From positions 1-64,000 of the forward strand of contig JBCCWO010000019.1 of NCBI GenBank assembly GCA_039193455.1: a stretch of 64,000 nucleotides of DNA, read 5' to 3'. Made by a program: the position numbers and the translations under genes. The notes below the pieces were generated by a model. The model was not told where the DNA came from. It did not search any database and saw nothing but the letters and a program-made list of their open reading frames with translations. The stretch is from JBCBGF01 sp039193455 (lineage in GTDB: Bacteria > Pseudomonadota > Alphaproteobacteria > Rhodobacterales > Rhodobacteraceae). Below, piece after piece: positions 24,986 to 33,811 of this stretch (position 1 is the stretch's first letter; each line of letters opens with the position of its first letter).

Positions 24986-26134
24986 TCATTCAACAACGAT
25001 CAACTCCTGGAACCCACCTGTCAGCGCTTCGCCGCCCCCTGGCCGGGCGACGATGCAATCCTCGACGCGCGCACTCACATCCCCGTCCTGGAAGATCGAG
25101 GGCTCGATCGTGAAGATCATGCCCTCCTGCACAAGGGTTGTGTCGCCCTTGGTCAGAAATGGCGGTTCATGCACATCCCAGCCAATCGCATGCCCCAACC
25201 GGTGACGAAACGCATGGCCATACCCGGCATCGTCCAGGACAACGCGGGCGGCCTTGTCCACCGCTTCACAGGTGACAGCGCCGGACTTGAGTGCGGCAAT
25301 CCCGGCGGCCTGACTTTCCATGATCAGCCGATGAACCTTCAGCTGTTCGGGTGACGGCTCGCCCATGCAGGCGGTGCGACCATAGTCATAACACATCCCA
25401 TCGTGCACGGCGCCAAAGTCAAACAGCACGCTGGTCGGCGCCTCGAGCTTGCGGGGCCAGGACTTCAGTTTGTTCCCGAACTCGAGCGAGATCGCGGGCC
25501 CGGTGTTGTACATGGATGTCGTAAAGGACGGCCCCAAAGAGCCGTGGACTTTCATCTGATGATCAAGCTCGGACAGCACGTCCAGCTCGGTCATGCCGAT
25601 TTTCATCTGCTTTACCGTCGCGGCAAAGGCGGCCTCGGTGATCTTTCCCGCTTCGCGCAGCTTCTCAATCTCGTCGGCGTCCTTGATCACCCGCAACTCG
25701 CGCAACAGCGCCGTGCCCGAGGCAAAGGTCGTGCCCGGACGCAGGCCCTGCAATTCGATCAGCGTCTCGGCTTCGGCGTTATCGCTGACCGCGATCTTGG
25801 GCGTGTCGCCGATCCCCAGCTCCCCCAGGATCCCTGTCACGAGCTCGACAGGATCGTCCCAATCGCCCAGCACCCGCACGTCGAACGCATCAAGCCCGCC
25901 GGTCGCCCCAAACTCGGCGGTCATGCGCGGCACCGTCAGGATCGGATCCTTGCCCGGGGCGATCCACGCCCCCTCCAGCCACATCCCGGGGTGCAGGTTA
26001 CGCCCGTAATTCGGGATGTCGCGGTGGATACCCGTCAGATAGTCAAGATCCGTTCCCATCGGGAAAAAGATCAGATCGGCTTGGTCGGTCAGGCTGTTTT
26101 GAAACCGGGTCAGGCGGTCTGCGTAGCTGGCCAT
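24986..26134 (-). CDS. M24 family metallopeptidase (Xaa-Pro dipeptidase/creatinase-like)
   Basis: 382 residues: an N-terminal creatinase-type domain (to about 145) and a pita-bread catalytic domain. All five metal ligands are present: Asp 239 (LFDFGAVHDG), Asp 250 (CYDYGRT), His 315 (HRLGHAIGWDVHEPP), Glu 344 (FTIEPSIF) and Glu 358 (ARVEDC). It is cytosolic. The family cleaves Xaa-Pro peptides but also creatine-like or ectoine-like C-N bonds. It is co-transcribed with a peptide-type ABC importer (25-bp overlap with the ATPase gene), so hydrolysis of an imported dipeptide or amide is the simplest reading. Confidence 0.87.
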   Translation of the reverse strand: MASYADRLTRFQNSLTDQADLIFFPMGTDLDYLTGIHRDIPNYGRNLHPGMWLEGAWIAPGKDPILTVPRMTAEFGATGGLDAFDVRVLGDWDDPVELVTGILGELGIGDTPKIAVSDNAEAETLIELQGLRPGTTFASGTALLRELRVIKDADEIEKLREAGKITEAAFAATVKQMKIGMTELDVLSELDHQMKVHGSLGPSFTTSMYNTGPAISLEFGNKLKSWPRKLEAPTSVLFDFGAVHDGMCYDYGRTACMGEPSPEQLKVHRLIMESQAAGIAALKSGAVTCEAVDKAARVVLDDAGYGHAFRHRLGHAIGWDVHEPPFLTKGDTTLVQEGMIFTIEPSIFQDGDVSARVEDCIVARPGGGEALTGGFQELIVVE

Positions 26135-27126
26135 CTTGGGGGCTCCTCTTTACTGGCAATCTCTTCTGCGAAATGGCAGGCGACCTGGCGCCCGCCGATC
26201 TCGCGTGGTTCGGGCCGGTCCGACCGGCAGGTGTCGCGGGCAAATGGGCACCGCGGGTGAAAGTGGCACCCGGGTGGCGGGTCGATGGGCGAGGGGATGT
26301 CGCCGACGATGGGCTCATAGCTCACGCGGCGGCGGTCAAGGCGTGGCACGCCGTCGATCAGCGCGCGGGTGTAGGGATGCAGGGGCGCGTCGAAGACCTC
26401 TTCGGCAGGCCCCATCTCGACCACGCGTCCCAGATACATCACAAGGATCGTGTCGGCGATGTGTTCCACCACCCCCAGGTCATGCGAGATAAAGACATAG
26501 GTCAGCCCAAACTCGTCGCGCAAATCCATGAAAAGATTGATGATCTGGGCCTGAACAGAGACGTCGAGCGCGCTCACCGCTTCGTCGGCGACAAGGATCT
26601 CTGGCTCGACCGCCAACGCCCGGGCGATCCCGATGCGCTGGCGCTGCCCGCCCGAAAACTGATGAGCAAACCGGTCGCGGACCGATGGATCGATGCCGCA
26701 ACGCTCCATCATGCGCTCGACATAGGCCTCCATCTCGCCGGGATCGACGACGCGGTGGACCCGTGGCGCTTCCCCAACCAGATCGCGCACCCGCTTGCGC
26801 GGGTTCAGCGATGAAAACGGGTCCTGAAAGATCATCTGCATCGGCAGGGCCCGAGGGCCCCGGTCATCGGTGTTGAGCGTGATCTCGCCCTCGGTCGGCG
26901 GCAAGAGCCCGGCAATCATCCGCCCCAAGGTGGACTTGCCACAGCCGGATTCACCCACGATCCCCAGCACCTTGCCGCGCTCCAGCTCGAACGACACATC
27001 GTCAACCGCCGTCACAATCGGGCGGCGGCGGATCACGCCCAGCCGCGCCAGCGCGCGGGCCACAAGGTCACCGCCATCGCCAAAGCGGCGGGTGACGTTC
27101 TTGACGGATAGAATCGGCGCGCTCAT
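26110..27126 (-). CDS. dppF: Peptide/nickel-type ABC transporter ATP-binding protein (DppF/OppF)
   Basis: 338-residue ATPase with Walker A GESGCGKSTLG, signature FSGGQRQRIGIARAL and Walker B ILVADEAVSALD. The C-terminal oligopeptide-transporter extension carries Cys residues in PPGCHFHPRCPFARDTC. ATG 27126 overlaps the dppD stop (ATGA); the open frame further upstream is not needed. Note Glu-Ala instead of Glu-Pro after the Walker B Glu, which is common in OppF proteins. Confidence 0.92.
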   Translation of the reverse strand: MSAPILSVKNVTRRFGDGGDLVARALARLGVIRRRPIVTAVDDVSFELERGKVLGIVGESGCGKSTLGRMIAGLLPPTEGEITLNTDDRGPRALPMQMIFQDPFSSLNPRKRVRDLVGEAPRVHRVVDPGEMEAYVERMMERCGIDPSVRDRFAHQFSGGQRQRIGIARALAVEPEILVADEAVSALDVSVQAQIINLFMDLRDEFGLTYVFISHDLGVVEHIADTILVMYLGRVVEMGPAEEVFDAPLHPYTRALIDGVPRLDRRRVSYEPIVGDIPSPIDPPPGCHFHPRCPFARDTCRSDRPEPREIGGRQVACHFAEEIASKEEPPRWPATQTA

Positions 27127-28100
27127 GCCAGGACCTCGATCAAGGGGTGGCAACAGCGGACCAGCCGTTCACCAAAGGGGCGCATCGCGGGCGGTGCTGC
27201 GCAGGCCTCGGTCGCGACAGCACAGCGTGGCTGAAACGCGCATCCCGTGGGCAGGTCGGTCAACGCCGGCATCCGCCCCGGGATCTGTTGCAGTCGTTTG
27301 CCGCGCTGCCCGCGCGACGGCACGCTGTCAATCAGGCCGCGTGTGTAGGGATGGGCCGGCGTGTCGAGCACGGCGTCGATGGTGCCATCCTCAACGATCC
27401 GACCGGCGTACATGACGAGGATCCGTTCGGCGATGCCCGCAACGACGGCGAGATCGTGGGTAATCCAGATCAGCGCCGTTCCCCGGTCCCGGCAGAGCCG
27501 TTGGACAAGTGCAAGGATCTGACCCTGGATCGTGACGTCAAGCGCGGTGGTCGGCTCGTCCATGATCACAAGATCGGGCTGATGAAGCAGCGCAATCGCC
27601 ACCGCCACCCGCTGGCGCATGCCGCCGGACAGCTGATGGGGAAAGGCGTTCAGACGATCCTCCGGCGCGGGGATCCCCACCTCTTCCAACGCGGCCAGGC
27701 TGCGCGCATGGCATTCGCGGTCGCTCAGCCGCAAATGGGCGCGCAAAGCGTCGTTCATCTGAAGGCCGATCTTCAAGACCGGGTTCAGCGTCATCATCGG
27801 ATCCTGAAACACCATCGCGATCTTCGCACCGCGCAGTTGACGCATCGCTGGCGGGGCAAGCCCGGTGATGTCCTGCCCATGCAAGCGGATCGCGCCCGAC
27901 ACAACCTTCCCCGGCGGGCTAAGCAGCCCGTTGATGGAAAACCCGGTGATCGACTTGCCCGAGCCCGACTCCCCCACAAGGCCCAGGATCTCCCCGCGGC
28001 GCACCTCGAAGGAGACATCGCGCAGGGCCTTCACCTCACCGGCGGGCAGAAAGAACGACGTGTTGAGGTTTTCCACCTCCAGGACGGGTGGCGTGCTCAT
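27123..28100 (-). CDS. dppD: Peptide/nickel-type ABC transporter ATP-binding protein (DppD/OppD)
   Basis: 325-residue ATPase with Walker A GESGSGKS, signature LSGGMRQRVAVAIAL and Walker B LVIMDEPTTALD. The C-terminal OppD/DppD extension has the Cys cluster TGCAFQPRCAVATEAC. It overlaps both neighbours by 4 bp. It forms the nucleotide-binding heterodimer with DppF. Confidence 0.92.
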   Translation of the reverse strand: MSTPPVLEVENLNTSFFLPAGEVKALRDVSFEVRRGEILGLVGESGSGKSITGFSINGLLSPPGKVVSGAIRLHGQDITGLAPPAMRQLRGAKIAMVFQDPMMTLNPVLKIGLQMNDALRAHLRLSDRECHARSLAALEEVGIPAPEDRLNAFPHQLSGGMRQRVAVAIALLHQPDLVIMDEPTTALDVTIQGQILALVQRLCRDRGTALIWITHDLAVVAGIAERILVMYAGRIVEDGTIDAVLDTPAHPYTRGLIDSVPSRGQRGKRLQQIPGRMPALTDLPTGCAFQPRCAVATEACAAPPAMRPFGERLVRCCHPLIEVLA

Positions 28101-28981
28101 AGGTGCGGGTTCAACGTATCGCGCAGCCGGTCGCCCAGGACGTTGGCGCTGACAATGATGGCAAGCAGGACAAGACCGGGCAAAACGCTGATCCAGTAGC
28201 GGCCCGATTGCAGATAGTCGAACCCGTTCGCGATCAGCAGCCCCAGCGAGGGCCGGGTCGGTGGCAGGCCGAGGCCCAGAAAGCTCAGCGTGGCCTCAAG
28301 CGAGATGGCGGCCGCCATCTGCATGGTGGCGACGACCAGCATCGTCGGCAGGCAATTGGGCAGGATATGCCCGAAAAGAACGCGCAGGTTGCCCAGCTTC
28401 AGGCCCTTGGCGGCATCCACATATTCACGCGCACTTTCCACCAAGGCGACACCGCGTACCGTTCGGGCAAAATAGGCCCACTGCACCACGACCAGGGCAA
28501 AGATGATCTTGTCGACGCCCCGCCCAAGGATCACCAAAAGGATCAGCGCCACCAGAATGGTGGGAAAGCTCAGCTGCAGGTCCACGATCCGCATCAACAA
28601 CGTATCGACCCATCCGCCGCGATAGGCCGCGGTCAGCCCGACAATCGTGCCGACTGCCAGCGCGATGATGCCCGATGTCAGCCCGACAAGCAGCGAGATC
28701 CGCGTGCCGTACATCATCGCAGACAGCATATCGCGCCCCTGTCCATCGGTGCCCAGCACATAGGGCGCACCCGTCCAGCTCTCGGACCCCGGGGGCAGGA
28801 GCGAATCCATGATATCGACCTGTGCCAGGTCATAGGGGTTCTGGGGCGCCAACCAGGGCGCGAAGATCGCGATCAGACAGAAGGCTGAAAACGTGGCCAG
28901 CGCCGCAACAGCGGCGGGGGAGCGCAGGAATTCACGCCAGACACCCGGGGCAGGAGCGGTATGGGCGATCACACCGCTCAT
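28097..28981 (-). CDS. dppC: Peptide-type ABC transporter permease (DppC/OppC)
   Basis: 294-residue permease. An N-terminal cytoplasmic leader and first helix are followed by the periplasmic segment YVLGTDGQGRDMLSAMMYGTR typical of DppC, then five more hydrophobic segments with the EAA-like loop YVDAAKGLKLGNLRVLFGHILP. It overlaps dppB and dppD by 4 bp. Confidence 0.92.
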   Translation of the reverse strand: MSGVIAHTAPAPGVWREFLRSPAAVAALATFSAFCLIAIFAPWLAPQNPYDLAQVDIMDSLLPPGSESWTGAPYVLGTDGQGRDMLSAMMYGTRISLLVGLTSGIIALAVGTIVGLTAAYRGGWVDTLLMRIVDLQLSFPTILVALILLVILGRGVDKIIFALVVVQWAYFARTVRGVALVESAREYVDAAKGLKLGNLRVLFGHILPNCLPTMLVVATMQMAAAISLEATLSFLGLGLPPTRPSLGLLIANGFDYLQSGRYWISVLPGLVLLAIIVSANVLGDRLRDTLNPHL

Positions 28982-29955
28982 CCGCTGTTTCCACCCAGCC
29001 GCACCCGCGGATCAAGCAGCGAATACAGAATGTCGGTGATCAGGTTCAAAAGGACGAACATGATCACCACAAAGATCAGGTACGCCACGATCAGGGGACG
29101 GTCGAGCACGGCAATCGCGTCGATCAGCATCTTGCCGACGCCGGGCCAGGAAAAGATCGACTCGACGACGACGGCAAAAGCGATGACCCCGCCGAACTCC
29201 ATCCCCAAAACCGTGACGATCGGGATCAGGATGTTGCGCAGCACATGCAGCGACAGGATGCGCCCCTCGCGGATGCCGTTGGCGCGCGCAAACCGGATGT
29301 AGTCCGAGAACAGCACCTCGCGCATCCCCGCACGCGTCAGCCGGATCACCATCGCCATCATGATGAGCGACAGCGTGAAGGCTGGCATCACAAGGTGGTG
29401 CAGCCCATCGAGCGTAACGAGGCTCAGGTCGACGCCCAGCACCTCGATGGTATCGCCGCGGCCAACGGCGGGCATCCAGCCCAGCGTGACCGAGAAGACG
29501 ATGATCATGATCAGCCCGATCCAGAAAACCGGAACGGAAAAGGCCAGCATCGAAAATCCCATGATCACGCGCGAGGTCCAGTGCGTGGGCCGCAACCCGG
29601 CCGCAACCCCAAGCGGCAGGCCAACGACCAAGGCGATCATCAGCGCGCAAAAGGCCAGCTCCAGCGTCGCGGGAAGCCGCTCCCAGATCAGAGACATCGC
29701 CGGCACGCCATGTGTGAATGAGTTGCCGAGATCGCCCTGAAACAGGTTGCCGATAAAGACCCAGTATTGCTCCCAGATCGGGCGGTCGAGCCCGAGATCG
29801 CGGATGATCGCGTCAAGGCAGGGCTGGTCGCATTCTGAAGAGGCAAAGATATAGACCGGGTTCCCGATCACGTTCACGCCAAAGAAGACAAGCACCGTCA
29901 TCACGGCCAGCACGAGCAGGGCCTGAAGAAGACGTTTGATAATGAACTCTGTCAT
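28978..29955 (-). CDS. dppB: Peptide-type ABC transporter permease (DppB/OppB)
   Basis: 325-residue permease. The first helix MTEFIIKRLLQALLVLAVM is typical of DppB, then come a periplasmic domain with LGLDRPIWEQYWVFIGNLFQGDLG and five hydrophobic segments with the coupling loop FARANGIREGRILSLHVLRN. ATG 29955 was chosen over an upstream in-frame start because the DppB N-terminus begins exactly there. It pairs with DppC. Confidence 0.92.
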   Translation of the reverse strand: MTEFIIKRLLQALLVLAVMTVLVFFGVNVIGNPVYIFASSECDQPCLDAIIRDLGLDRPIWEQYWVFIGNLFQGDLGNSFTHGVPAMSLIWERLPATLELAFCALMIALVVGLPLGVAAGLRPTHWTSRVIMGFSMLAFSVPVFWIGLIMIIVFSVTLGWMPAVGRGDTIEVLGVDLSLVTLDGLHHLVMPAFTLSLIMMAMVIRLTRAGMREVLFSDYIRFARANGIREGRILSLHVLRNILIPIVTVLGMEFGGVIAFAVVVESIFSWPGVGKMLIDAIAVLDRPLIVAYLIFVVIMFVLLNLITDILYSLLDPRVRLGGNSG

Positions 29956-29989
29956 GGCGCGCTGAACGGCTCGTTCGGTCTGGTGGATC

Positions 29990-30010
29990 GGGGCGGCGCC
30001 AGGCCGCCCC
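29990..30010 (-). terminator. Intercistronic hairpin between dppA and dppB
   Basis: GGGGCGGC (29990-29997) and GCCGCCCC (30003-30010) form a perfect 8-bp stem with a 5-base loop, just after the binding-protein gene. There is no U-run. As in the sugar ABC operon, it probably stabilises the dppA message or partly attenuates read-through into the permeases. Confidence 0.55.
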
Positions 30011-30024
30011 AACCTAGGGTCGGA

Positions 30025-31638
30025 TCACTCGGCCCGACGCACGTCCATCGCACGGGTCCGCTCATTCGTGCGCGGCTCATGCGTCAGCGTCGATTTCATC
30101 GCCCACTGGTTCACCTGGAAGTGGATCGGGATATAGGCATAGTCCTGCATCCCGATGGTAATCGCTTCTTCCAGGATCGCGCGGCGCTCATCATTGTCGA
30201 TGGTGCGCTTGGCCAGAACCGAACGGGCATCCACTTCCGTGTTGGAGTAGCGCCCAAAGTTGCCGTTCCCGCCGCCGGTGGCCGCATTGTAGGTCTCAAG
30301 CGTGCCGCTGACGGTGTAGGTCGCCTCGCCCGCAACCGTGCCCCAGCCGGACATGGCGATCGAGAACTCGGGTACGTCAAAGCCCGGCATCGACAGCTCG
30401 TCCCCGCGGATAAGGCGCGAGAAGAAGACGTTGCGCGGCATCGCATCGACCTCGGTCGTCACACCAACCCGCGACCACATCTGGGCGACAGCCTCCAGAA
30501 TGCGGGCGTCGTTGATGTAGCGGTCGTTGGGCCCGTGCAGCGTCACGTTGAACCCGTCGCCATACCCTGCTTCGGCCAGCAGGGCCTGCGCCTGTTCGGG
30601 GTCATAGGGATCGGCCTCGAGTCCTTCGACATAGCCAAAGAAGCCCGGCGGCACGATGTTCTTGGCCGGCAGCGACGCCCCGCCCATGATCCGGTCGCGG
30701 ATCGCCTCGCGGTTGATCGACAGCGACAGCGCCTTACGCACCCGCCAGTCACGCAGCGGGTTCGGCGTCATCGGGTTGCCCTCGGCATCGGTGATGAAGG
30801 GTTCGACGTGCTTGTTGCCCGGGATGATGTAGATCAGCCGGTCAGCCGGAATGGTCGACACCGCAAAGTTCGGATCATCCAAGAGTTGCGGAATGTCGAT
30901 GGTGGGCGGGTAGTCGATCATGTCGACATCGCCATTAAGCAGCGCCGCAAGACGCGCCGAGTCCTGACCGACCGGGCGGAACACGACCTGATCCCAATGC
31001 GGCGCGCCGCCCCAGTAGTCGGGGTTCTTCTTCACCGTGACCTGGCTGCCCGGCGAATACTCTTCAAACATGTAGGGGCCGGTGCCGATGGCCGCCTGCC
31101 CGGTGTTGAAGTCCACCGAAGGTTCAACGCCAGAGGCGGCATGTTCGGCAATGATCGGCAGCATGGCCAGGTCTTCGGCCATTGTGGGGTAGGGGCCGTC
31201 TGTCGTGATGTGGATGGTCAGATCATCGATCTTCGCCCACTGCTTGCTGCCCTTCTCAAGCTGAAACGCGGGCGAAGCCGGGGCACCCGACACACCGGCG
31301 CGCAGGCGATCATAGGTGAAGATCACGTCGTCGGCGGTAAAGTCCTCGCCGTCGTGCCACTTCACACCTTCGCGCAGTTTGAACTCCCATGTCGTCTCGT
31401 CAATCGGCCCCCACGAGACCGCAAGACCGGGGATCGGTTGCGATGTGGACGACAGGCCAACGAGCCGCTCAAAGATGTGCTCTTGCACCTGCGTGTCGCC
31501 AGAAAGCTGGGTCCAGTGCGGGTCCATGCTGGCGGCTTCGGTGCGCACCCCGATGGTCAGCACCTCTTGGGCCAACGCGGCGACGGGCTGCGCCACCGCA
31601 AGCCCGGCAGCCACAAGCCACGACATCCGGTAATTCAT
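30025..31638 (-). CDS. dppA: Peptide-type ABC transporter substrate-binding protein (SBP family 5)
   Basis: 537-residue DppA/OppA-class receptor. The signal peptide MNYRMSWLVAAGLAVAQPVA ends at ALA, followed by the mature QEVLTIGVRTEAASMDPHWT. The family motif HDGEDFTADDVIFTYDRL is clear near residue 95. First gene of the minus-strand operon dppA-B-C-D-F, M24 peptidase, XRE-cupin, DinB, NTF2. Ligands of the family are di- and oligopeptides, opines, nickel chelates or glycosides. Operators at 31835-31868 lie about 200 bp upstream. Confidence 0.92.
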   Translation of the reverse strand: MNYRMSWLVAAGLAVAQPVAALAQEVLTIGVRTEAASMDPHWTQLSGDTQVQEHIFERLVGLSSTSQPIPGLAVSWGPIDETTWEFKLREGVKWHDGEDFTADDVIFTYDRLRAGVSGAPASPAFQLEKGSKQWAKIDDLTIHITTDGPYPTMAEDLAMLPIIAEHAASGVEPSVDFNTGQAAIGTGPYMFEEYSPGSQVTVKKNPDYWGGAPHWDQVVFRPVGQDSARLAALLNGDVDMIDYPPTIDIPQLLDDPNFAVSTIPADRLIYIIPGNKHVEPFITDAEGNPMTPNPLRDWRVRKALSLSINREAIRDRIMGGASLPAKNIVPPGFFGYVEGLEADPYDPEQAQALLAEAGYGDGFNVTLHGPNDRYINDARILEAVAQMWSRVGVTTEVDAMPRNVFFSRLIRGDELSMPGFDVPEFSIAMSGWGTVAGEATYTVSGTLETYNAATGGGNGNFGRYSNTEVDARSVLAKRTIDNDERRAILEEAITIGMQDYAYIPIHFQVNQWAMKSTLTHEPRTNERTRAMDVRRAE

Positions 31639-31834
31639 GACAAAACCTCCTTGTTGCCGCAGGATGAGTGGCCTGCGGGCACGGGCGGCGTTTTAGTTGC
31701 CGGCCCAATTGTTTGATGGCAGTAAAGATTTTTTAGTACCCGCGATGTCGCTATGTCCATCTTTTTCACCGCATTTTTTGCGGGTTGCGCCAGGACAGGT
31801 CCGACAAACGGCCTTCAAGTGGATCTCTAATTTT

Positions 31835-31868
31835 GTGCGCTATGTTGACTTTTGTTCGAAATATGAAC
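31835..31868. promoter_or_regulatory. Tandem IclR-type operators (site E)
   Basis: GTGCGCTATGTTGAC (31835-31849) and GTTCGAAATATGAAC (31854-31868) start 19 bp apart. They sit in the 403-bp region between dppA (minus) and the second OYE (plus). The second copy has the symmetric GTTC/GAAC ends most clearly. Nothing else gene-like is visible in this intergenic region, which is AT-richer than the flanking genes. Confidence 0.7.
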
Positions 31869-32041
31869 GTTTTGTCGTGCCGAGACGAGACCGATCTACG
31901 CCGCCACGCGACCTTTCAAAAAACAGGCAAGCCGCAAATGAATGACCGCCAGATCAGCTCTGAATTGCGCGCGCGGGCGCCTGAGCCGCGAATCGCGCAC
32001 CGTCTGACACCCTCTGAACCCCAAGTGGGAAGCCCGCGCCC

Positions 32042-33148
32042 ATGACCGACCTGCCCGCACTCTTCACCCCCTTCACGCTGCGCAGCGTGACCTTCCCCAA
32101 CCGGATCGTGCTCGCGCCCATGTGCCAGTATCAGGCCGAGGATGGCGCGCCCAATGACTGGCACGTGGCCCATCACGGCCGCTACGCCTCGTCCGGCGTG
32201 GGCGGCGCGATTGCCGAAGCCACGGGCGTCACAGCGGACGGGCGCATCAGCCCCGGATGCACCGGCATCTACCGCGATGACCATGTTGAGGCCTGGCGCC
32301 GCGTAACCCGGCTCTACCGCCGTCAAAGTATCCCGACCTTCCTCCAGATCGGCCATGCGGGCCCAAAGGCCTCGACCATGCGCCCCTGGGATGGGGCCGG
32401 GCCGCTGGTTGATGGGTCGGATGAGCCACCATGGCAAACGATCGCCCCCTCTGCGATCCCGGCGCGCGATGGCTGGCACACCCCGCGCGCGCTTGATGCA
32501 GACGAGATGCCCGGGATCGCTCAGGCCTTCGCGGACGGGGCCCGACGCGCCCTTGCCGCTGGGTTCGACGGTGTCGAGATCCACGGCGCGCACGGATATC
32601 TTCTGCACAGCTTCATGTCGCCCTGGTCCAATCACCGCACCGACGCCTATGGCGGTGACCTGGCCGGACGGATGCGCCTGCCGCTTGAGGTGGCGCGCGC
32701 GGTGCGGGCCGCGGTGCCGGATGGCACGCCCGTGCTCTACCGCGCCTCCTGCGTCGATGGCGACGGCGGCAGCCTGACCCTCGACGACACGGTTGCGCTG
32801 GCAAGCGAACTTCGCGCTTTGGACGTCGATCTGATGGACTGCTCCGGGGGCGGCATCCCAAGCGGGCAGAGGCTCGCCGCTCAAAAGCCAGAGCCCGGCT
32901 TTCAGGTGCCCTACGCGGACCGGATCCGGCATGAGACCGGTCTGCCCACCATGGCCGTCGGCATGATCACCGACCCGAAGCACGCCAACGAGATTATTGC
33001 CAACGGGCGGGCCGACCTGATTTCAATGGCCCGCCAATTCCTGCGCGAGCCCAATTGGGTCTATCGCGCGGCGCAAGATCTGGGCCTTGAGGACCCGGCA
33101 TCGGTTCTGCCTCAGCTTTACGCCTTCTATCTCAGGATCTCGGCCTAG
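32042..33148 (+). CDS. NADH:flavin oxidoreductase, Old Yellow Enzyme (second copy)
   Basis: 368-residue FMN TIM barrel paralogous to the OYE at 3643-4743. It has NRIVLAPMCQYQAEDGAP, the ligand loop QIGHAGPKAS (Pro replaces the Arg of GRK), the catalytic segment HGAHGYLLHSFMSPWSNHRTDAYGG, and a late MITDPKHANEIIANGRADLI. Probably an ene-reductase with altered substrate-pocket residues. Single plus-strand gene facing site E, about 170 bp downstream of it; no other gene follows before the 660-bp gap. Confidence 0.86.
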   Translation: MTDLPALFTPFTLRSVTFPNRIVLAPMCQYQAEDGAPNDWHVAHHGRYASSGVGGAIAEATGVTADGRISPGCTGIYRDDHVEAWRRVTRLYRRQSIPTFLQIGHAGPKASTMRPWDGAGPLVDGSDEPPWQTIAPSAIPARDGWHTPRALDADEMPGIAQAFADGARRALAAGFDGVEIHGAHGYLLHSFMSPWSNHRTDAYGGDLAGRMRLPLEVARAVRAAVPDGTPVLYRASCVDGDGGSLTLDDTVALASELRALDVDLMDCSGGGIPSGQRLAAQKPEPGFQVPYADRIRHETGLPTMAVGMITDPKHANEIIANGRADLISMARQFLREPNWVYRAAQDLGLEDPASVLPQLYAFYLRISA

Positions 33149-33360
33149 CGCTTCAAAACGTAGGCCCTTGCGGCGCCACTTGTTATCGCGCGGGCAGCGC
33201 CAACTCAGCAGAGGCACTGAAAAACAGTGTTTCCGCCATCGCGCATAAACAGAACACGCGCGCTGTCAGCCAATCTCGGCAATTGCATCGCCTCGTGAAC
33301 GATCAACGCGGGCGCCGTGAGGTTGGTGATCGAGCTTTGAGCCCATACAGTGGAAAATCA

Positions 33361-33477
33361 TTATTTACAGGTGCTTAACGACGGCTCCATCTCATTGGCG
33401 CGCACCAACGAACGCAAGCCGTCCAGCGCTCCAATGGCCATCATGTATGATTTATCATCCAGAGGGGTGTGAAGCAT
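33361..33477 (-). CDS. Possible 38-residue small protein
   Basis: A short frame on the minus strand encodes MLHTPLDDKSYMMAIGALDG and so on, with balanced composition, and ends at TAA 33361. There is no convincing ribosome-binding site and no recognised family. It lies in the otherwise empty 33149-33811 gap, so it might be a real small gene or chance. Kept as a low-confidence call. Confidence 0.3.
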   Translation of the reverse strand: MLHTPLDDKSYMMAIGALDGLRSLVRANEMEPSLSTCK

Positions 33478-33540
33478 CGTTCTGGCCCGGCACAAAGATA
33501 ACGAATTGTTAAGAATCGGCCCCCCACTTAGCTACCCCTC

Positions 33541-33792
33541 ATCAGCCGCGTTCTGTGTGTAGGGCTGATCTGTAACGAGTAACGGTAACGAGTACGCCGC
33601 GTGTTGGCGTTGAGTGCGAGTGTCATCTGGGATGGAAGGCGATAGCAGTTTGAATGGCTGCGTGTGCTAGTCGCCGAACCTGATAGGGACCTGTGTGCTG
33701 GGGATCCTAGAACGTGATACTACTGAGTAGTGGATTGCTGAGTTGAGAATTGGCGTGGGGGCCGGCGGCGCAAGCCGCCATCCCCCGCCAAT
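33541..33792 (+). ncRNA. Structured leader or small RNA region before the 37-residue ORF
   Basis: Three signals stand in this AT-richer gap. ATCAGCC (33541-33547) can pair with GGCTGAT (33563-33569). A 10-base direct repeat GTAACGAGTA occurs at 33572-33581 and 33585-33594. A long hairpin spans 33749-33792: six outer pairs, a 2-base bulge, five G-C pairs, an internal loop, then GGCGGC-GCAA-GCCGCC closed by a GNRA tetraloop. The hairpin ends about 20 bases before the small ORF start. It could be a regulatory leader or a free RNA. The rest of 33149-33811 shows nothing I recognise. Confidence 0.45.
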
Positions 33793-33811
33793 CGTTCTAG
33801 GAGTACGAGTA

